A stretch of DNA of 47,331 bases from NCBI GenBank assembly GCA_031296165.1, contig JARLGF010000080.1, forward strand, positions 1 through 47,331. The letters are read 5' to 3'. Below are positions 27,477 to 37,971 of the stretch, piece after piece (the first letter of the stretch is position 1; each line of letters begins with the position of its first letter). The notes beneath the pieces are model-generated. The model was not told the DNA's origin. It worked only from the letters and a program-made list of their open reading frames with translations, and did not search any database. Source of the stretch: Occallatibacter sp. (GTDB lineage Bacteria; Acidobacteriota; Terriglobia; Terriglobales; Acidobacteriaceae). A program made the position numbers and the translations under genes.

Positions 27477-29075
27477 ATGCTCAGTGTCAGCAACGTCACC
27501 ATGCGCTACGGCGCCAAGATCCTCTTTGAGGATGTCAGCGTCAGCTTTGTCCCCGGCCGCCGCTACGGACTCACCGGACCCAACGGCTCCGGCAAATCCA
27601 CCTTCATGAAGCTGCTCACCGGCGAGCTCGACGCCCAGAAGGGCTCCGTCGTACGTCCGCGCAAGTTCGGTGTCCTCCGCCAGGATCAGTTCGCCTTTGA
27701 CGCCTATCGCGTCATTGACACCGTCATCATGGGCAACAAGCCCCTCTGGGCCGCCCTTGAAGAGCGCGACCGCATTTACGAAAAGCCCGAGCTCTCCAAC
27801 GCCGACGGCATGAGGCTCGGCGAGCTTGAAGGCGTCATCGGCGACGAAGACGGCTATACCGCCGAGGCCGACGCCGCCATCCTCCTCGACGGCCTCGACA
27901 TTCCCGAGTCCGTCCACGAGCGCAAGATGTCCGAGCTTCAGGGCGGCCAGAAGGTCCGCGTCCTCCTCGCCCAGGCCCTCTTCGGCAAGCCCGAAGCCCT
28001 GCTCCTCGACGACCCCACCAACTAACTCGATCTCGACTCCGTTCACTGGCTCCAGGACTTTCTCCTCGGCTACAACGGCACTCTCATCGCCATCTCCCAC
28101 GACCGCCACTTCCTCAACACCGTCACCACCCACACCGCCGACATCGATTACCAGACCATCATCACCTACACCGGCGGCTACGACGACATGGTGATGGCCA
28201 AAACCCAGATCCGCTCCACGCTTGAAGCCCAGAACGCCCAGCGCGAAAAGAAGATCGATCAGCTCAACGACTTCATCGCCCGCTTTGCCGCCGGAACCCG
28301 CTCCTCCCAGGTCACCAGCCGCCGCAAGGAGGTCGAGCGCCTCCAAACCAACGATCTGGCCCGCTCCAACATTCAGCGCCCCTACATCCGTTTCGACCAG
28401 GTCCGCCCCAGCGGCAAGCACATCCTCGAGTTCAAGCACATCACCAAGCTTTATGACGGCCACAAAGTCATCGACGGCTTCACCGCCAACGTCCTCCGCG
28501 GCGAGCGAATCTGTCTCATGGGCCGCAACGGAGCCGGCAAAACCACGCTCATCAAGAGCCTGCTCAACAACTATCCCGGCCTTGCCGACAAAGACTTCGT
28601 TCTCGACTCCGGCAACGTCTCCTGGGGCCACGAAGCCCACATCGGCTACTTCCCTCAGGACGTAGGCGCCACCATCGAGCCCGGTCTCACCGTAGCCGAG
28701 TGGCTCCACCGCTGGGACCCCGCCGCCCATGTCGAAGACATCCGCGGCATCCTCGGCCAAATGCTCTTCAGCGGCGAAGAAGGCGACAAGCAGACCAAGG
28801 CTCTCAGTGGCGGCGAACAAGCCCGCCTGGCCTTCTGCAAGCTGATCCTCACCAAGCCCAACATCCTCATCTTCGACGAGCCCACCAACCACCTCGACCT
28901 CGAAGCCATCAACGCCCTAAACATCGCTCTCCAGCGCTACGAAGGCACAGTCCTCTTAGTCACCCACGACCACGACTTGATTGACGAAGTAGCCACAAGA
29001 TTATGGAACTTCAAGGAAGACGGCATAGAAGACTTCCAGGGCCCCTACGCCGAGTGGAAAGGCATGCACAACTAA
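27477..29075 (+). pseudogene. ABC-F family ATPase (YbiT-like) interrupted by one in-frame TAA at 28023-28025
   Basis: NBD1 [90 protein letters not shown]; frame stays open into the linker and NBD2 GRNGAGKTTLIKSLL, LSGGEQARLAFCKLILTKPNILIFDEPTNHLDLEAI. Confidence 0.85.
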
Positions 29076-29144
29076 TAAAGAGCAGCAGCGGTCGGCTTCA
29101 GATTAGCCTCGTGATCCGAAGTCAAATTGCTTTCAAGCTCATCC

Positions 29145-31091
29145 TTAAGCGCCGAATATGGTTTCCACCGTTTGCGGTCCATCCTCGGCTGGAAACTTAA
29201 AGCGGAGATCATCCGGAGAGTTCTGCGCCGCCCAATCAACAACCATCTTTCTGATCGCGGAAATGACGTCATCTACCGTGGCATCATCATTCAGACCTTC
29301 GGTCGGGTGCATGTATGGACCAGAACTGAGACTGGTAAAGAGTTTTACTACTGCCTCTTGCAATGCGGGCGCATCCGATACAGCTCTGTACACAGCAATA
29401 GGTTTGTCCTTTCCTCCCTCCGGTAGCCCAAGCGTACGTTCAAAGTCGGGAACGCTAACCCGATGTTTAACGTCCAGCTTGGTCTTGCGGGCATCGCTCA
29501 CATATTGCGCGATTTTCCCATTCTCAGTCCACGCAGAGTTTTTTGCACCATCACTACGGATCGGAGAATCCGTATCGTGTAGCACGCCGAACGGTACCGC
29601 AAAATGAGCCAGTAGCTTGATCAGAGGACAGAGTAGCGCCTTCCCACGAGCATTCACAATCGTGACTTGCGTCGCCAACTGGTGACCTTTCTCAGCAATA
29701 GCAGAAATATAAGCAGCGAGCTCAGTGTCGCCTTCGACCAAGATCGGATATGAACCAAAGAACATCTCAGACAACGAAGCATCCAGTTGCAACAAAGCTC
29801 GGAGATTCTGCCGCTCATCAGGACTGAATTCTGCGGAATCAGCACGAAATGTCCGAGGGGTGGTATTGAGCCCGTCTCGTTCGAGCCTGACGATTGTTGT
29901 ATGGTCCTCCAGCGGGTTAATAAAGTAAGGGGAATGAGTCGAAAGCATTATTTGCCAATTGCCGTCTTTCGCCAAGTTGTAGAGGTAATTACGCGCTGCC
30001 CTGACTGCCATGGGATGAAGACAATTCTCAGGTTCATCAATCAGCAAAATATACCCCGGAAAAGTACCTGGTGCGCCTTCTTCGTCCTGCCCAGCTTTAG
30101 CAGCCTCTATCTGAGCTGAGAATCCCTCGATCAACTCCTGTTTGGGTTTTGCCTTGTTCTTCTCTTTTTCGAGGGAAGTGACCAACTTCTGAAGATTCTT
30201 CGCACGTTCAACTTCGGCTGCTCTTTGCCTCGTAATCTCACTGCGGACCTGGAGTAGAGCCCAGAACAAAGCTCTTCTTGAACCTGCCCCTTGTTGACGC
30301 AGACCAGTATCTGCAGTCCCCTCAATAAAACGAATGCTAGATCCATCGATTAGCGCCTTCGTTGCATCAAGTGCAGGCGGATCAATACCGATCTTTATGT
30401 TGATGGTAAGGTCAGGGAATACACCAGAAATTCCCGAGCCGACCCGTTCTCCGACTTGGTTGATCTCCTCTTGATATGCAGCAACAGGCTCCTTAGTTGA
30501 TTCGGCAACAGCTTCAAGGGCCTTCTTGAGTGCCGACCCGTCGGTCCCCTTCAGTAACTCCAATTGCTTCGCGATAGGCTCAAGTATGAGCTTCATCAAT
30601 ACGTCATGCTCACCGGCAGAGTCCTTGAGCGCATCAATTCTCAATGGTTGGGGTAGTCGAGAGTTGAAGACGTTGTCCGCTCCTCCTGCTTTCTCTTCAC
30701 TGTCCCAGCCACCACCCCCATCATTAAGTTCGGGATTCCAGGTCTGTCGTTCAGGTTTGGCAGAGGTCTTCCATTGCCATCGGCTGCGAACGATTCTCAA
30801 GCTGCCATCAATGATCTTCCATTTCTCATCGACATTCTCGATTCCCTCTGGAATATGAACCGACAATTCGACTTCGGGACACTGACCCTCGGGCGTCCAC
30901 TGGCACCTGTCCTGCTCACTCAACGCTTTGCTGGATTGTGCTAACTCATACGCACGCAAAATCGTCGACTTACCAGTATTATTTCTCCCCACAAGGCAGA
31001 CAATGTCGTCGAGTTGGACCGTTACACCTTGCGGACCGATACACCCGAGATTTCGAATCGTGATGCTCAACAGTTTTGAACGATCACACAT
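29145..31091 (-). CDS. OLD-family ATP-dependent nuclease (AAA ATPase + TOPRIM)
   Basis: LDDIVCLVGRNNTGKSTILRAYELAQ (Walker A); GYILLIDEPENCLHP (Walker B); LSTHSPYFINP; YPILVEGDTELAAYISAIAEKG and GVLHDTDSP (TOPRIM). Confidence 0.85.
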   Translation of the reverse strand: MCDRSKLLSITIRNLGCIGPQGVTVQLDDIVCLVGRNNTGKSTILRAYELAQSSKALSEQDRCQWTPEGQCPEVELSVHIPEGIENVDEKWKIIDGSLRIVRSRWQWKTSAKPERQTWNPELNDGGGGWDSEEKAGGADNVFNSRLPQPLRIDALKDSAGEHDVLMKLILEPIAKQLELLKGTDGSALKKALEAVAESTKEPVAAYQEEINQVGERVGSGISGVFPDLTINIKIGIDPPALDATKALIDGSSIRFIEGTADTGLRQQGAGSRRALFWALLQVRSEITRQRAAEVERAKNLQKLVTSLEKEKNKAKPKQELIEGFSAQIEAAKAGQDEEGAPGTFPGYILLIDEPENCLHPMAVRAARNYLYNLAKDGNWQIMLSTHSPYFINPLEDHTTIVRLERDGLNTTPRTFRADSAEFSPDERQNLRALLQLDASLSEMFFGSYPILVEGDTELAAYISAIAEKGHQLATQVTIVNARGKALLCPLIKLLAHFAVPFGVLHDTDSPIRSDGAKNSAWTENGKIAQYVSDARKTKLDVKHRVSVPDFERTLGLPEGGKDKPIAVYRAVSDAPALQEAVVKLFTSLSSGPYMHPTEGLNDDATVDDVISAIRKMVVDWAAQNSPDDLRFKFPAEDGPQTVETIFGA

Positions 31092-31351
31092 AAAGCTTTG
31101 ACCCTCGTCATCGTGCAGTATTGAACGCCGGACGGATCATACACCTTAACGGGCCAATTCACACGACTCGGAGGGTTAGACCCCCAGTAGCCACCCATAA
31201 ACTGGAGTGAACCCCGTCCTTCCGCAGTTTCATCGCAGCAAGGCTGGAGAAACACGAGCCGACCGAAATTATCCGCTCAACGGAACAACCCGCCAACCGG
31301 AAACTACCACCTAGGACGAGTGCCCCAGTTGACGAATCGACTCGTTGTGAA

Positions 31352-31744
31352 CTAGCTCTCTCCGCATGAGCCATCCGTAGAGATAACCGGGTATGTCGTT
31401 GGCGGATTTCCGCTCTCGATTCCCCGCAGCCAGGCCCCAATCTCCGTCCGCAGCGGCTCTATGGCAATTCCTCCAAACGACGCAGGATACGTGGCCAGCC
31501 GTCTCTGCACGCGTTGCAAAAGGGACTGAGTCCCCGCAACATTTCCTTGCTGCAAGTGATGAAACGCAGCCGCGACTTGGATAATGGCCTGCACAAAGCT
31601 CTTCTCTGGCTCAGGCAGGCGCAGCCACACCAGTTCCCAGTGCTCGTGCGCCTCAAAGAACTCCCGCCGCCCATAGCAGGCTAACCCCTCCGCCAACTCG
31701 CCGCTTTGCCAATCAAGAGACACGCCGCCGCGCCACTTCCTCAT
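31352..31744 (-). CDS. DUF309-family protein
   Basis: ELAEGLACYGRREFFEAHEHWELVWLRLPEPEKSFVQAIIQVAAAFHHLQQGN; overlaps the 3' end of glgA. Confidence 0.75.
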   Translation of the reverse strand: MRKWRGGVSLDWQSGELAEGLACYGRREFFEAHEHWELVWLRLPEPEKSFVQAIIQVAAAFHHLQQGNVAGTQSLLQRVQRRLATYPASFGGIAIEPLRTEIGAWLRGIESGNPPTTYPVISTDGSCGES

Positions 31745-33173
31745 ACACCGCCGCATACTCCCGCGCCGGTTGCTCCCAGCTATAGTTCCGCGCCATGCCA
31801 TTCCGCATCAAGCGTTTCCACGCTTTCTTGTTTTGGAAGGCGTCAAGAGCACGGTCAATAGCCGCCAGCAAATCCGCCGCCTCGTACCCGTAAAACTTGA
31901 AGCCGGTCCCTGTTCCCTGCTCCGCGTTCCACTCCTCGATGGTGTCGTCCAGCCCGCCTGTCGCGCGCACCACGGGCACCGTTCCGTACTTGAGCGAATA
32001 GATCTGGTTCAGCCCGCACGGCTCATACTTTGACGGCATCAGGAACATATCCGCCCCGGCCTCGATCTTGTGCGCCAGCGCATCGTCGTATCGGATCTGC
32101 GCAGCCACATTCCCCTTGTTCCAGAACGCCCAGTCGCGGAAAAACTTCTCGTACACCGGCTCGCCCGAACCCAGCGCCACTACGGCCACATCGCGGTCCG
32201 ACAGCTTCGCCGCAATCTGCTCCACCAGGTCGAAGCCCTTCTGCGTGGCGAATCGCGAAACAATGCCGATCACCGGCGTCGATGCCGCCACCTTCTCCAA
32301 TCCAAACGCATGAAGCAGATCGGCGCGGCACTCCTGTTTCCCCGCCAGATTTTCCGGCGTGTAATGCGCCGCCAGGTTCCCATCCGTCGCCGGGTCCCAC
32401 TGCGCGTAGTCCACTCCGTTCAGAATCCCGCGCAGGTCCGCCGCCCGCCCCCGCAGTACGCTGTCCAGCCGCTCGCCAAACTCCGCCGTCTGAATCTCCT
32501 CGGCATATTTCCGGCTCACCGTGGTCAGCACATCGCTGTAAACCAGCCCCCCCTTGAGAAAATTGAAATCGTTGAACTGCTCCACCTTGTCCAGCGTGAA
32601 CAGGTCCCACGGAAATAGCAGTTGCTCGGTAGTCGACGGCGGAAATTTCCCCTGGTAGCCGGCATTATGAATGGTCAACACCACGCCCGCGTGATTGAGC
32701 ATCGGGTCTGCCGCGTACACCGTGCGCAGGTAAATGGGAATCAGCGCCGTCTGCCAATCGTGCACATGAAAAACCTGCGGCACGCCCAGCAGTTTCGTCG
32801 CCTCCAGCACCGCCCTGCAAAACAGCCCAAACCGCTCGGCGTTGTCCGGGTAATCGCCGCCCCTGATTCCGTAGAGTTCCTGCCGGTCAAACAGCTCCGG
32901 GCAATCCACAAAGTAGTACTGCACACCGTCCCGCTTGCCGCCGTCCACAACCCCCACAAACCGGTTGTAGTACGTAAAAGGAATGGTGATCGACCGTGCC
33001 GCGTATTTCCATTCGCCTTTGATGTGCGGCCGCACCCGCGCATAAAGCGGCAGGTATACCGTCACCTCGTGGCCCAGCTTCACCAGGTGCGGCGGCAGCG
33101 CGCCCACCACGTCGGCCAGCCCGCCCGTCTTGGCAAACGGCACACACTCTGAAGCTGCAAAAACGATATGCAT
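31713..33173 (-). CDS. glgA: Glycogen synthase (GT5)
   Basis: MHIVFAASECVPFAKTGGLADVVGALPPHLVKLGHEVTVYLPLY; HVHDWQTALIPIYLR; PVIGIVSRFATQKGFDLV; MPSKYEPCGLNQIYSLKYGTVPVVRATGGLDDTI. Confidence 0.95.
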   Translation of the reverse strand: MHIVFAASECVPFAKTGGLADVVGALPPHLVKLGHEVTVYLPLYARVRPHIKGEWKYAARSITIPFTYYNRFVGVVDGGKRDGVQYYFVDCPELFDRQELYGIRGGDYPDNAERFGLFCRAVLEATKLLGVPQVFHVHDWQTALIPIYLRTVYAADPMLNHAGVVLTIHNAGYQGKFPPSTTEQLLFPWDLFTLDKVEQFNDFNFLKGGLVYSDVLTTVSRKYAEEIQTAEFGERLDSVLRGRAADLRGILNGVDYAQWDPATDGNLAAHYTPENLAGKQECRADLLHAFGLEKVAASTPVIGIVSRFATQKGFDLVEQIAAKLSDRDVAVVALGSGEPVYEKFFRDWAFWNKGNVAAQIRYDDALAHKIEAGADMFLMPSKYEPCGLNQIYSLKYGTVPVVRATGGLDDTIEEWNAEQGTGTGFKFYGYEAADLLAAIDRALDAFQNKKAWKRLMRNGMARNYSWEQPAREYAAVYEEVARRRVS

Positions 33174-33217
33174 CAACCGATCTCCCAGCTCGATGCTATC
33201 AGCCGGCCGCGCTGCGT

Positions 33218-36200
33218 TTAGCGTGCAGCAGCCGCCACCCTCTCGTTGGCCAGTTGCTTCAGCCGCGGCAACATCGCATCCCCGTCCTTTGTTCCCCATG
33301 GCCCGTCCTGCTGCACCATGAAAATCAAAATCCGCCCTGCCTCCGTATCGATGTCCATCACATTCCGGTACGCGCCGTCATGGCCGAACCCGCTTTTTTT
33401 CACCGCCCAGCCAAAACCATAATCGGTCTTGCCCAACCCCCGATTCTCCCGGCTCGTCATCACCTGCAGCGCCGATGCCGAAAGATACCGCTTCCCATCC
33501 AACTCGCCACCATTCAAAATCATCCGGCTAAATTTCTCCAGGTCATCGGCCGTTGAAAACAACCCACCCGCAGGCATCGGAAAGCGGTGCACATGATCGT
33601 TCAGCGGATAGGTCAACTGGCTCACCGGAACCTTCATCAGGTCCTTGCTCTGCGCATCCAGTTTGTAACTCTGCGCCAGCCGTGCGATCTGCTCCTCGTT
33701 CGGCCAGAAAGTCGTATCCTTCATGCCCAGCGGATCGAACAGCCGCTCCTGCATGAAGCGCTCATATGGCTCCCCGCTCACCACCTCAATAATCCGCGCC
33801 GCCGTATTCAGTCCCTCATTCGAGTAGCGGTAATCCGTGTCCGGCTGAAACAGCAGCGGCTCCGTGGCAAAGCTGCGCACCTGCTCCTTCAGCGGCAGCA
33901 GGTCCAGCGCACCGGGCTCAGGCTGCGCCGCAGAGCGGAACGGCAGCCCGCTGGTATGGCTCAGTATCTCGCGCACCAGAATCGGATGGTTCGCCGGCGT
34001 CAGCTTCGCCGCCTTCGTTGAACCAGACGCCGCACCCGGCGTCGTTGCCTTCACCATCTGCCCTTTGAACTCCGGCAAATACTTCTCCACCGGATCGTTC
34101 AAACTCACCTTGCCTTCGTCCACCAGCATCATCAGCGCAGTCGCGGTCAGCGGCTTGCTCACTGAAGCAATCCAGAACAGCGCATTCTCCGGCATCGCCG
34201 CCTTCGCCCCCAGGTCGCGATAGCCCACGGCCTTCCGATACACCGTGCCGTTCTTGTTCGCAACCAGCGTCACCGCGCCGGCAATCGTATGGTTGTCCAC
34301 CAGCGGCTGCAAGTACAACGCAATCGGATCGCCTTCCTTCACCGCGTCCACCAGTTTGCCCAGCGCTCCCAATACCACAAAGTTCGTCATCTCCTGCGGT
34401 TTTGCTGCGGCAGTCAGCAAGGCGGTTTGCGCATCTTTCCAGCCGGCGGGAGCCATGCCACCCGGACGAAGATACCCGAGCGCCTCAACCCCCATCTTGC
34501 CCAGCTTCGGCCAATCGTTTATGCGATTCGCAGCCTCTTGCAACAAGGGCGAGCCAGCCGTCAGCCGGTCCAGTTCCGGTGCCGCGTTCACCCACGAGTG
34601 GAAGATTGACTCCAGCCTTTGCTCACTCCCCGCATCGCCATGCAGCGCGCCCTCTACCAGCGCATCAAGTTCGCGCCGCAGCGGAGGATCGGGCCGCAGT
34701 GCATCCACCAGCCGGTCCAGCGCCGTCAGTTGCGTAGTGTGCTGCTCCCTGTAACGCTCACCAAAATCCACCGGCTGCAGCGTCGAGGCAAACAGCCGCA
34801 GCGCCCCGTCCTGCTCCGTCCCCGCCAGTTGCCGCAGCCCCCGTTCCGGTCCGGAAATGTGCGTGAGTCCCTCCGCATCCAGGCGAACCGACTCCACCGC
34901 CAGCCTCCGATACAGATCCTCCGTATCCCTGTCTTCCGCCGGCGACCACAGCCGCTCCGCCACAACCGCAGCGCGCGGCCAAATCCGCGAGTCGATCGTC
35001 AGCGGTGAAATATGCTCGCCCCACATGCATGCCTCTCCGCCTAAAATCAGCTTCAACTGATCCGCAGTCAGATTCGCCCCTGCCGGAATCGGGTCGGTCT
35101 GAAATATCTGCGCCGCCGTGTACATGTGATCCAGATAGTAAGGCTGCGAATAGAACCCCCGGTGTCCCTGCTTGGCGGCGTTCACCAGAAATTCGTTGCC
35201 ATGCCAAACATGAATCACCACATCGGGCGAGATCGCAGGGTTCAGCACCTCGTCCCAACCCACCATCTGCTTGTGATGCCGCGCCAGAATCTTCTGCACG
35301 CGCGTGTTGAAGTAGGCCTGCAACTCCTGCGTCGTCTTCATGCCGTGCGCATCCATGAATGCCTTTATCTCGGGATTCGCGCGCCACTGCTTGCCATTGC
35401 TCTCGTCGCCGCCGACGTGCATGTATGCATCGGGAAACAGCGTGCCCATCTCGCCTAGAAACGCATCCAGAAAGCGATACGTCTTTTCGCTAATAGGATT
35501 CAGAGCCGCGTCGTGAATGCCAAACACATGCTGCACCGCGTAAGGCCCGGGAGCGCTGCCCAGTTCCGGATAGCCCACCATCCATGACGTCGAGTGGCCG
35601 GGAATATCGAACTCCGGCACCACGCGAATCCCGCGCGCCGCCGCGTAGGCCACAATCGCCCGCACCTGATCCTGCGTGTAGTAAAGTCCGTTTGACCCCA
35701 GCCCCTGCAGTTTGGGAAACACCTTGCTCTCGATGCGGAATCCCTGGTCTTCGCTCAGGTGCCAGTGCAGCACGTTCAGCTTCACTGCGGCCATTCCATC
35801 CAGTGTCCGGTAGATCACAGCAATGGGTAGAAAATGCCGCCCTGAATCCAGCATCAAACCCCGCCACGCAAATCTCGGCGCGTCTGCAATGTGCACCGCG
35901 GGAAAAATAAATCCATCCCCGGCCGGCTGCGCCAGTTGCAACAGCGTCTCCATGCCTCGCAGCGCGCCAATCGCAGTCTGCGCATGAAGCGACCCATGCT
36001 GCCCGTCCACATCCAGCATGTAGCTTTCATCGTCGCCCAACATCGGCACAGCAGCACCCAATGCATTCGCCACATCCACAGTCAGCGTTGCATCCTGGCC
36101 CGCGGCTGCCGGTTCCTTCGCCAGCGAGAGGCCCGTACGCATCTCCAGCCGGTTCAGCAACCGAACCACACCCTCGCTCGCCAGCGCACTGCCCTTGCCC

Positions 36201-36421
36201 TGCACCACGTAACTGAACGAGCCGGTAATGCGCAGGCTGCCCGCCTTGCTCTCCACCGTCGACGGCAACGGCATCAGCGTGTTCACAAACTCGCCTCCTG
36301 TGTTCGCGGCAGCCTGCTGTGCGCAGCCAGGTGCCACGGTCAACAGCGCAAGACCCAACGCGGCCAGGCCGTGCCGATGCATCCGGCGAACACCTCCAAA
36401 GTGGTGCGGACATTCCATCAT
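33218..36421 (-). CDS. Exported GH20 beta-N-acetylhexosaminidase fused to a C-terminal beta-lactamase-like serine hydrolase domain
   Basis: GH20: RGLMLDSGRHFLPIAVIYRTLDGMAAVKLNVLHWHLSEDQGFRIES, MHVGGDESNGKQW. Serine hydrolase: ALFWIASVSKPLTATALMMLVDEG, YRYSNEGLNTAARIIE, GFGHDGAYRN. One uninterrupted 1067-aa ORF. Confidence 0.9.
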   Translation of the reverse strand: MMECPHHFGGVRRMHRHGLAALGLALLTVAPGCAQQAAANTGGEFVNTLMPLPSTVESKAGSLRITGSFSYVVQGKGSALASEGVVRLLNRLEMRTGLSLAKEPAAAGQDATLTVDVANALGAAVPMLGDDESYMLDVDGQHGSLHAQTAIGALRGMETLLQLAQPAGDGFIFPAVHIADAPRFAWRGLMLDSGRHFLPIAVIYRTLDGMAAVKLNVLHWHLSEDQGFRIESKVFPKLQGLGSNGLYYTQDQVRAIVAYAAARGIRVVPEFDIPGHSTSWMVGYPELGSAPGPYAVQHVFGIHDAALNPISEKTYRFLDAFLGEMGTLFPDAYMHVGGDESNGKQWRANPEIKAFMDAHGMKTTQELQAYFNTRVQKILARHHKQMVGWDEVLNPAISPDVVIHVWHGNEFLVNAAKQGHRGFYSQPYYLDHMYTAAQIFQTDPIPAGANLTADQLKLILGGEACMWGEHISPLTIDSRIWPRAAVVAERLWSPAEDRDTEDLYRRLAVESVRLDAEGLTHISGPERGLRQLAGTEQDGALRLFASTLQPVDFGERYREQHTTQLTALDRLVDALRPDPPLRRELDALVEGALHGDAGSEQRLESIFHSWVNAAPELDRLTAGSPLLQEAANRINDWPKLGKMGVEALGYLRPGGMAPAGWKDAQTALLTAAAKPQEMTNFVVLGALGKLVDAVKEGDPIALYLQPLVDNHTIAGAVTLVANKNGTVYRKAVGYRDLGAKAAMPENALFWIASVSKPLTATALMMLVDEGKVSLNDPVEKYLPEFKGQMVKATTPGAASGSTKAAKLTPANHPILVREILSHTSGLPFRSAAQPEPGALDLLPLKEQVRSFATEPLLFQPDTDYRYSNEGLNTAARIIEVVSGEPYERFMQERLFDPLGMKDTTFWPNEEQIARLAQSYKLDAQSKDLMKVPVSQLTYPLNDHVHRFPMPAGGLFSTADDLEKFSRMILNGGELDGKRYLSASALQVMTSRENRGLGKTDYGFGWAVKKSGFGHDGAYRNVMDIDTEAGRILIFMVQQDGPWGTKDGDAMLPRLKQLANERVAAAAR

Positions 36422-36668
36422 TTTTCAACTCCTGTCGGTTAGTCGATCCCAAGAAACAGCGGCGTTCAGCACTCTTAAACTCACGTCACGCTCTGCCCCG
36501 CCCAATCCAACTTCACTCTGGCTCTCAATAGGAAGCGTGCGCCGCAGTCGAGTGTATCTTACCGCTTGCGGCTCCAACCATAGTGCTGCGCTCCTTTTCC
36601 GGTGGTGTAAACTTGGCCGTTGGAGTGTTTTTCCTCCCCACTCTGCCAGAAATTGGAGTCCTGTGCCT

Positions 36669-37955
36669 ATGCCATCCCCAGCCGCGCCATCGAACGTACT
36701 TCAGCAATTGGCTCCATCCTGGCATCAACTCCAGCCCCGTGGAATCTACTCCGTCTGTTCCGCCCATCCCTGGGTTCTTGAAGCCGCCATGGAACAGGCG
36801 CTCGAAGACAACTCGCATCTGCTCATTGAGGCCACCTCCAACCAGGTCAATCACCACGGTGGTTACACCGGCATGGCGCCCCAGCACTTTTACCGCCTGG
36901 TCACCGGCATCGCCGCAGCCCGCGGTTTCGATCCCTCCCGCCTCATCCTCGGCGGAGACCATCTCGGCCCCAATCCCTGGCAAAATAAACCGGCGTCTGA
37001 AGCCATGCATGAAGCCACACTGATGGTGCAGGCTTACGTCCGCGCCGGATTCCAGAAAATCCATCTCGACGCCAGCATGGCCTGCGCGGACGATCACGCT
37101 CCGCTCTCCGATGAAATCATCGCCACGCGCGCCGCCGCTCTTTGCGCCGCAGCCGAGCAGGTCAGTGGCGATGTGAAACCCGTCTATGTGATCGGCACCG
37201 AAGTGCCCGTCCCCGGTGGCGCAACGGAAAGCCTCGCCCACGTTGTGCCCACCAGCCGCGAAGCTGCCGCCAAAACCCTGGCCGTCCACCGGCGCATCTT
37301 CACTGAAGCGGGCCTTGCTTCCGTTTGGCCGCGCGTCATCGCCCTTGTCGTACAGCCCGGCGTCGAATTCAATCACGACAGCGTCATTGACTACGACCCT
37401 GCGCGCGCCGTGCATCTTACCGAACTGCTCAGGGAAGAGCCGGGCCTCATCTATGAAGCCCACTCCACCGACTATCAGCGCCCCGTATCCTATCGCAACC
37501 TTGTTCGCGACGGCTTTGCCATCCTCAAGGTCGGTCCCGCGCTCACCTTCGCCCTGCGTGAAGCATTGCAGGCGCTGGCCTCCATTGAAACCGCAATCGT
37601 GAATCCGGAAAAATCCTCGCGCCTCATGGAGGTGCTGGAGCGCGTCATGCTTGAGGACCCGAGCCACTGGCAGCACCATTACACGGGAGACGAAGCAGCC
37701 GTCCGCCTCCTCCGCCGCTACAGCTACAGTGACCGCGTCCGCTATTACTGGACCAATCCCCAGGTAAAGCAGGCGGTTGAAACGCTCCTCGCCAATCTCC
37801 GCGATCGGCCCATCCCTGAAACCATGCTCAGCGCTTTCATGCCCGCGCAGTACCAAGCCATCCGCGAAGGAAAACTCGCTCCTGACGCGCACGCCCTCAT
37901 CCTGCACAGCATCCGCGGCGCCATCCGTCCCTACGCCGCCGCCTGCAAAGCGTAG
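36669..37955 (+). CDS. D-tagatose-1,6-bisphosphate aldolase subunit GatZ/KbaZ/AgaZ-like
   Basis: GIYSVCSAHPWVLEAAMEQALEDNSHLLIEATSNQVNHHGGYTGM; LGGDHLGPNPWQ; GFQKIHLDASMACADD; VYVIGTEVPVPGGA. Confidence 0.9.
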   Translation: MPSPAAPSNVLQQLAPSWHQLQPRGIYSVCSAHPWVLEAAMEQALEDNSHLLIEATSNQVNHHGGYTGMAPQHFYRLVTGIAAARGFDPSRLILGGDHLGPNPWQNKPASEAMHEATLMVQAYVRAGFQKIHLDASMACADDHAPLSDEIIATRAAALCAAAEQVSGDVKPVYVIGTEVPVPGGATESLAHVVPTSREAAAKTLAVHRRIFTEAGLASVWPRVIALVVQPGVEFNHDSVIDYDPARAVHLTELLREEPGLIYEAHSTDYQRPVSYRNLVRDGFAILKVGPALTFALREALQALASIETAIVNPEKSSRLMEVLERVMLEDPSHWQHHYTGDEAAVRLLRRYSYSDRVRYYWTNPQVKQAVETLLANLRDRPIPETMLSAFMPAQYQAIREGKLAPDAHALILHSIRGAIRPYAAACKA

Positions 37956-37971
37956 CCGCTATTCCTTAAGC

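Noticed and set aside
31100-31350. Possible tRNA fragment or attachment site next to the OLD gene (gggttagacccccagtagccaccc)
   Set aside because: No cloverleaf could be drawn; T-arm consensus not matched
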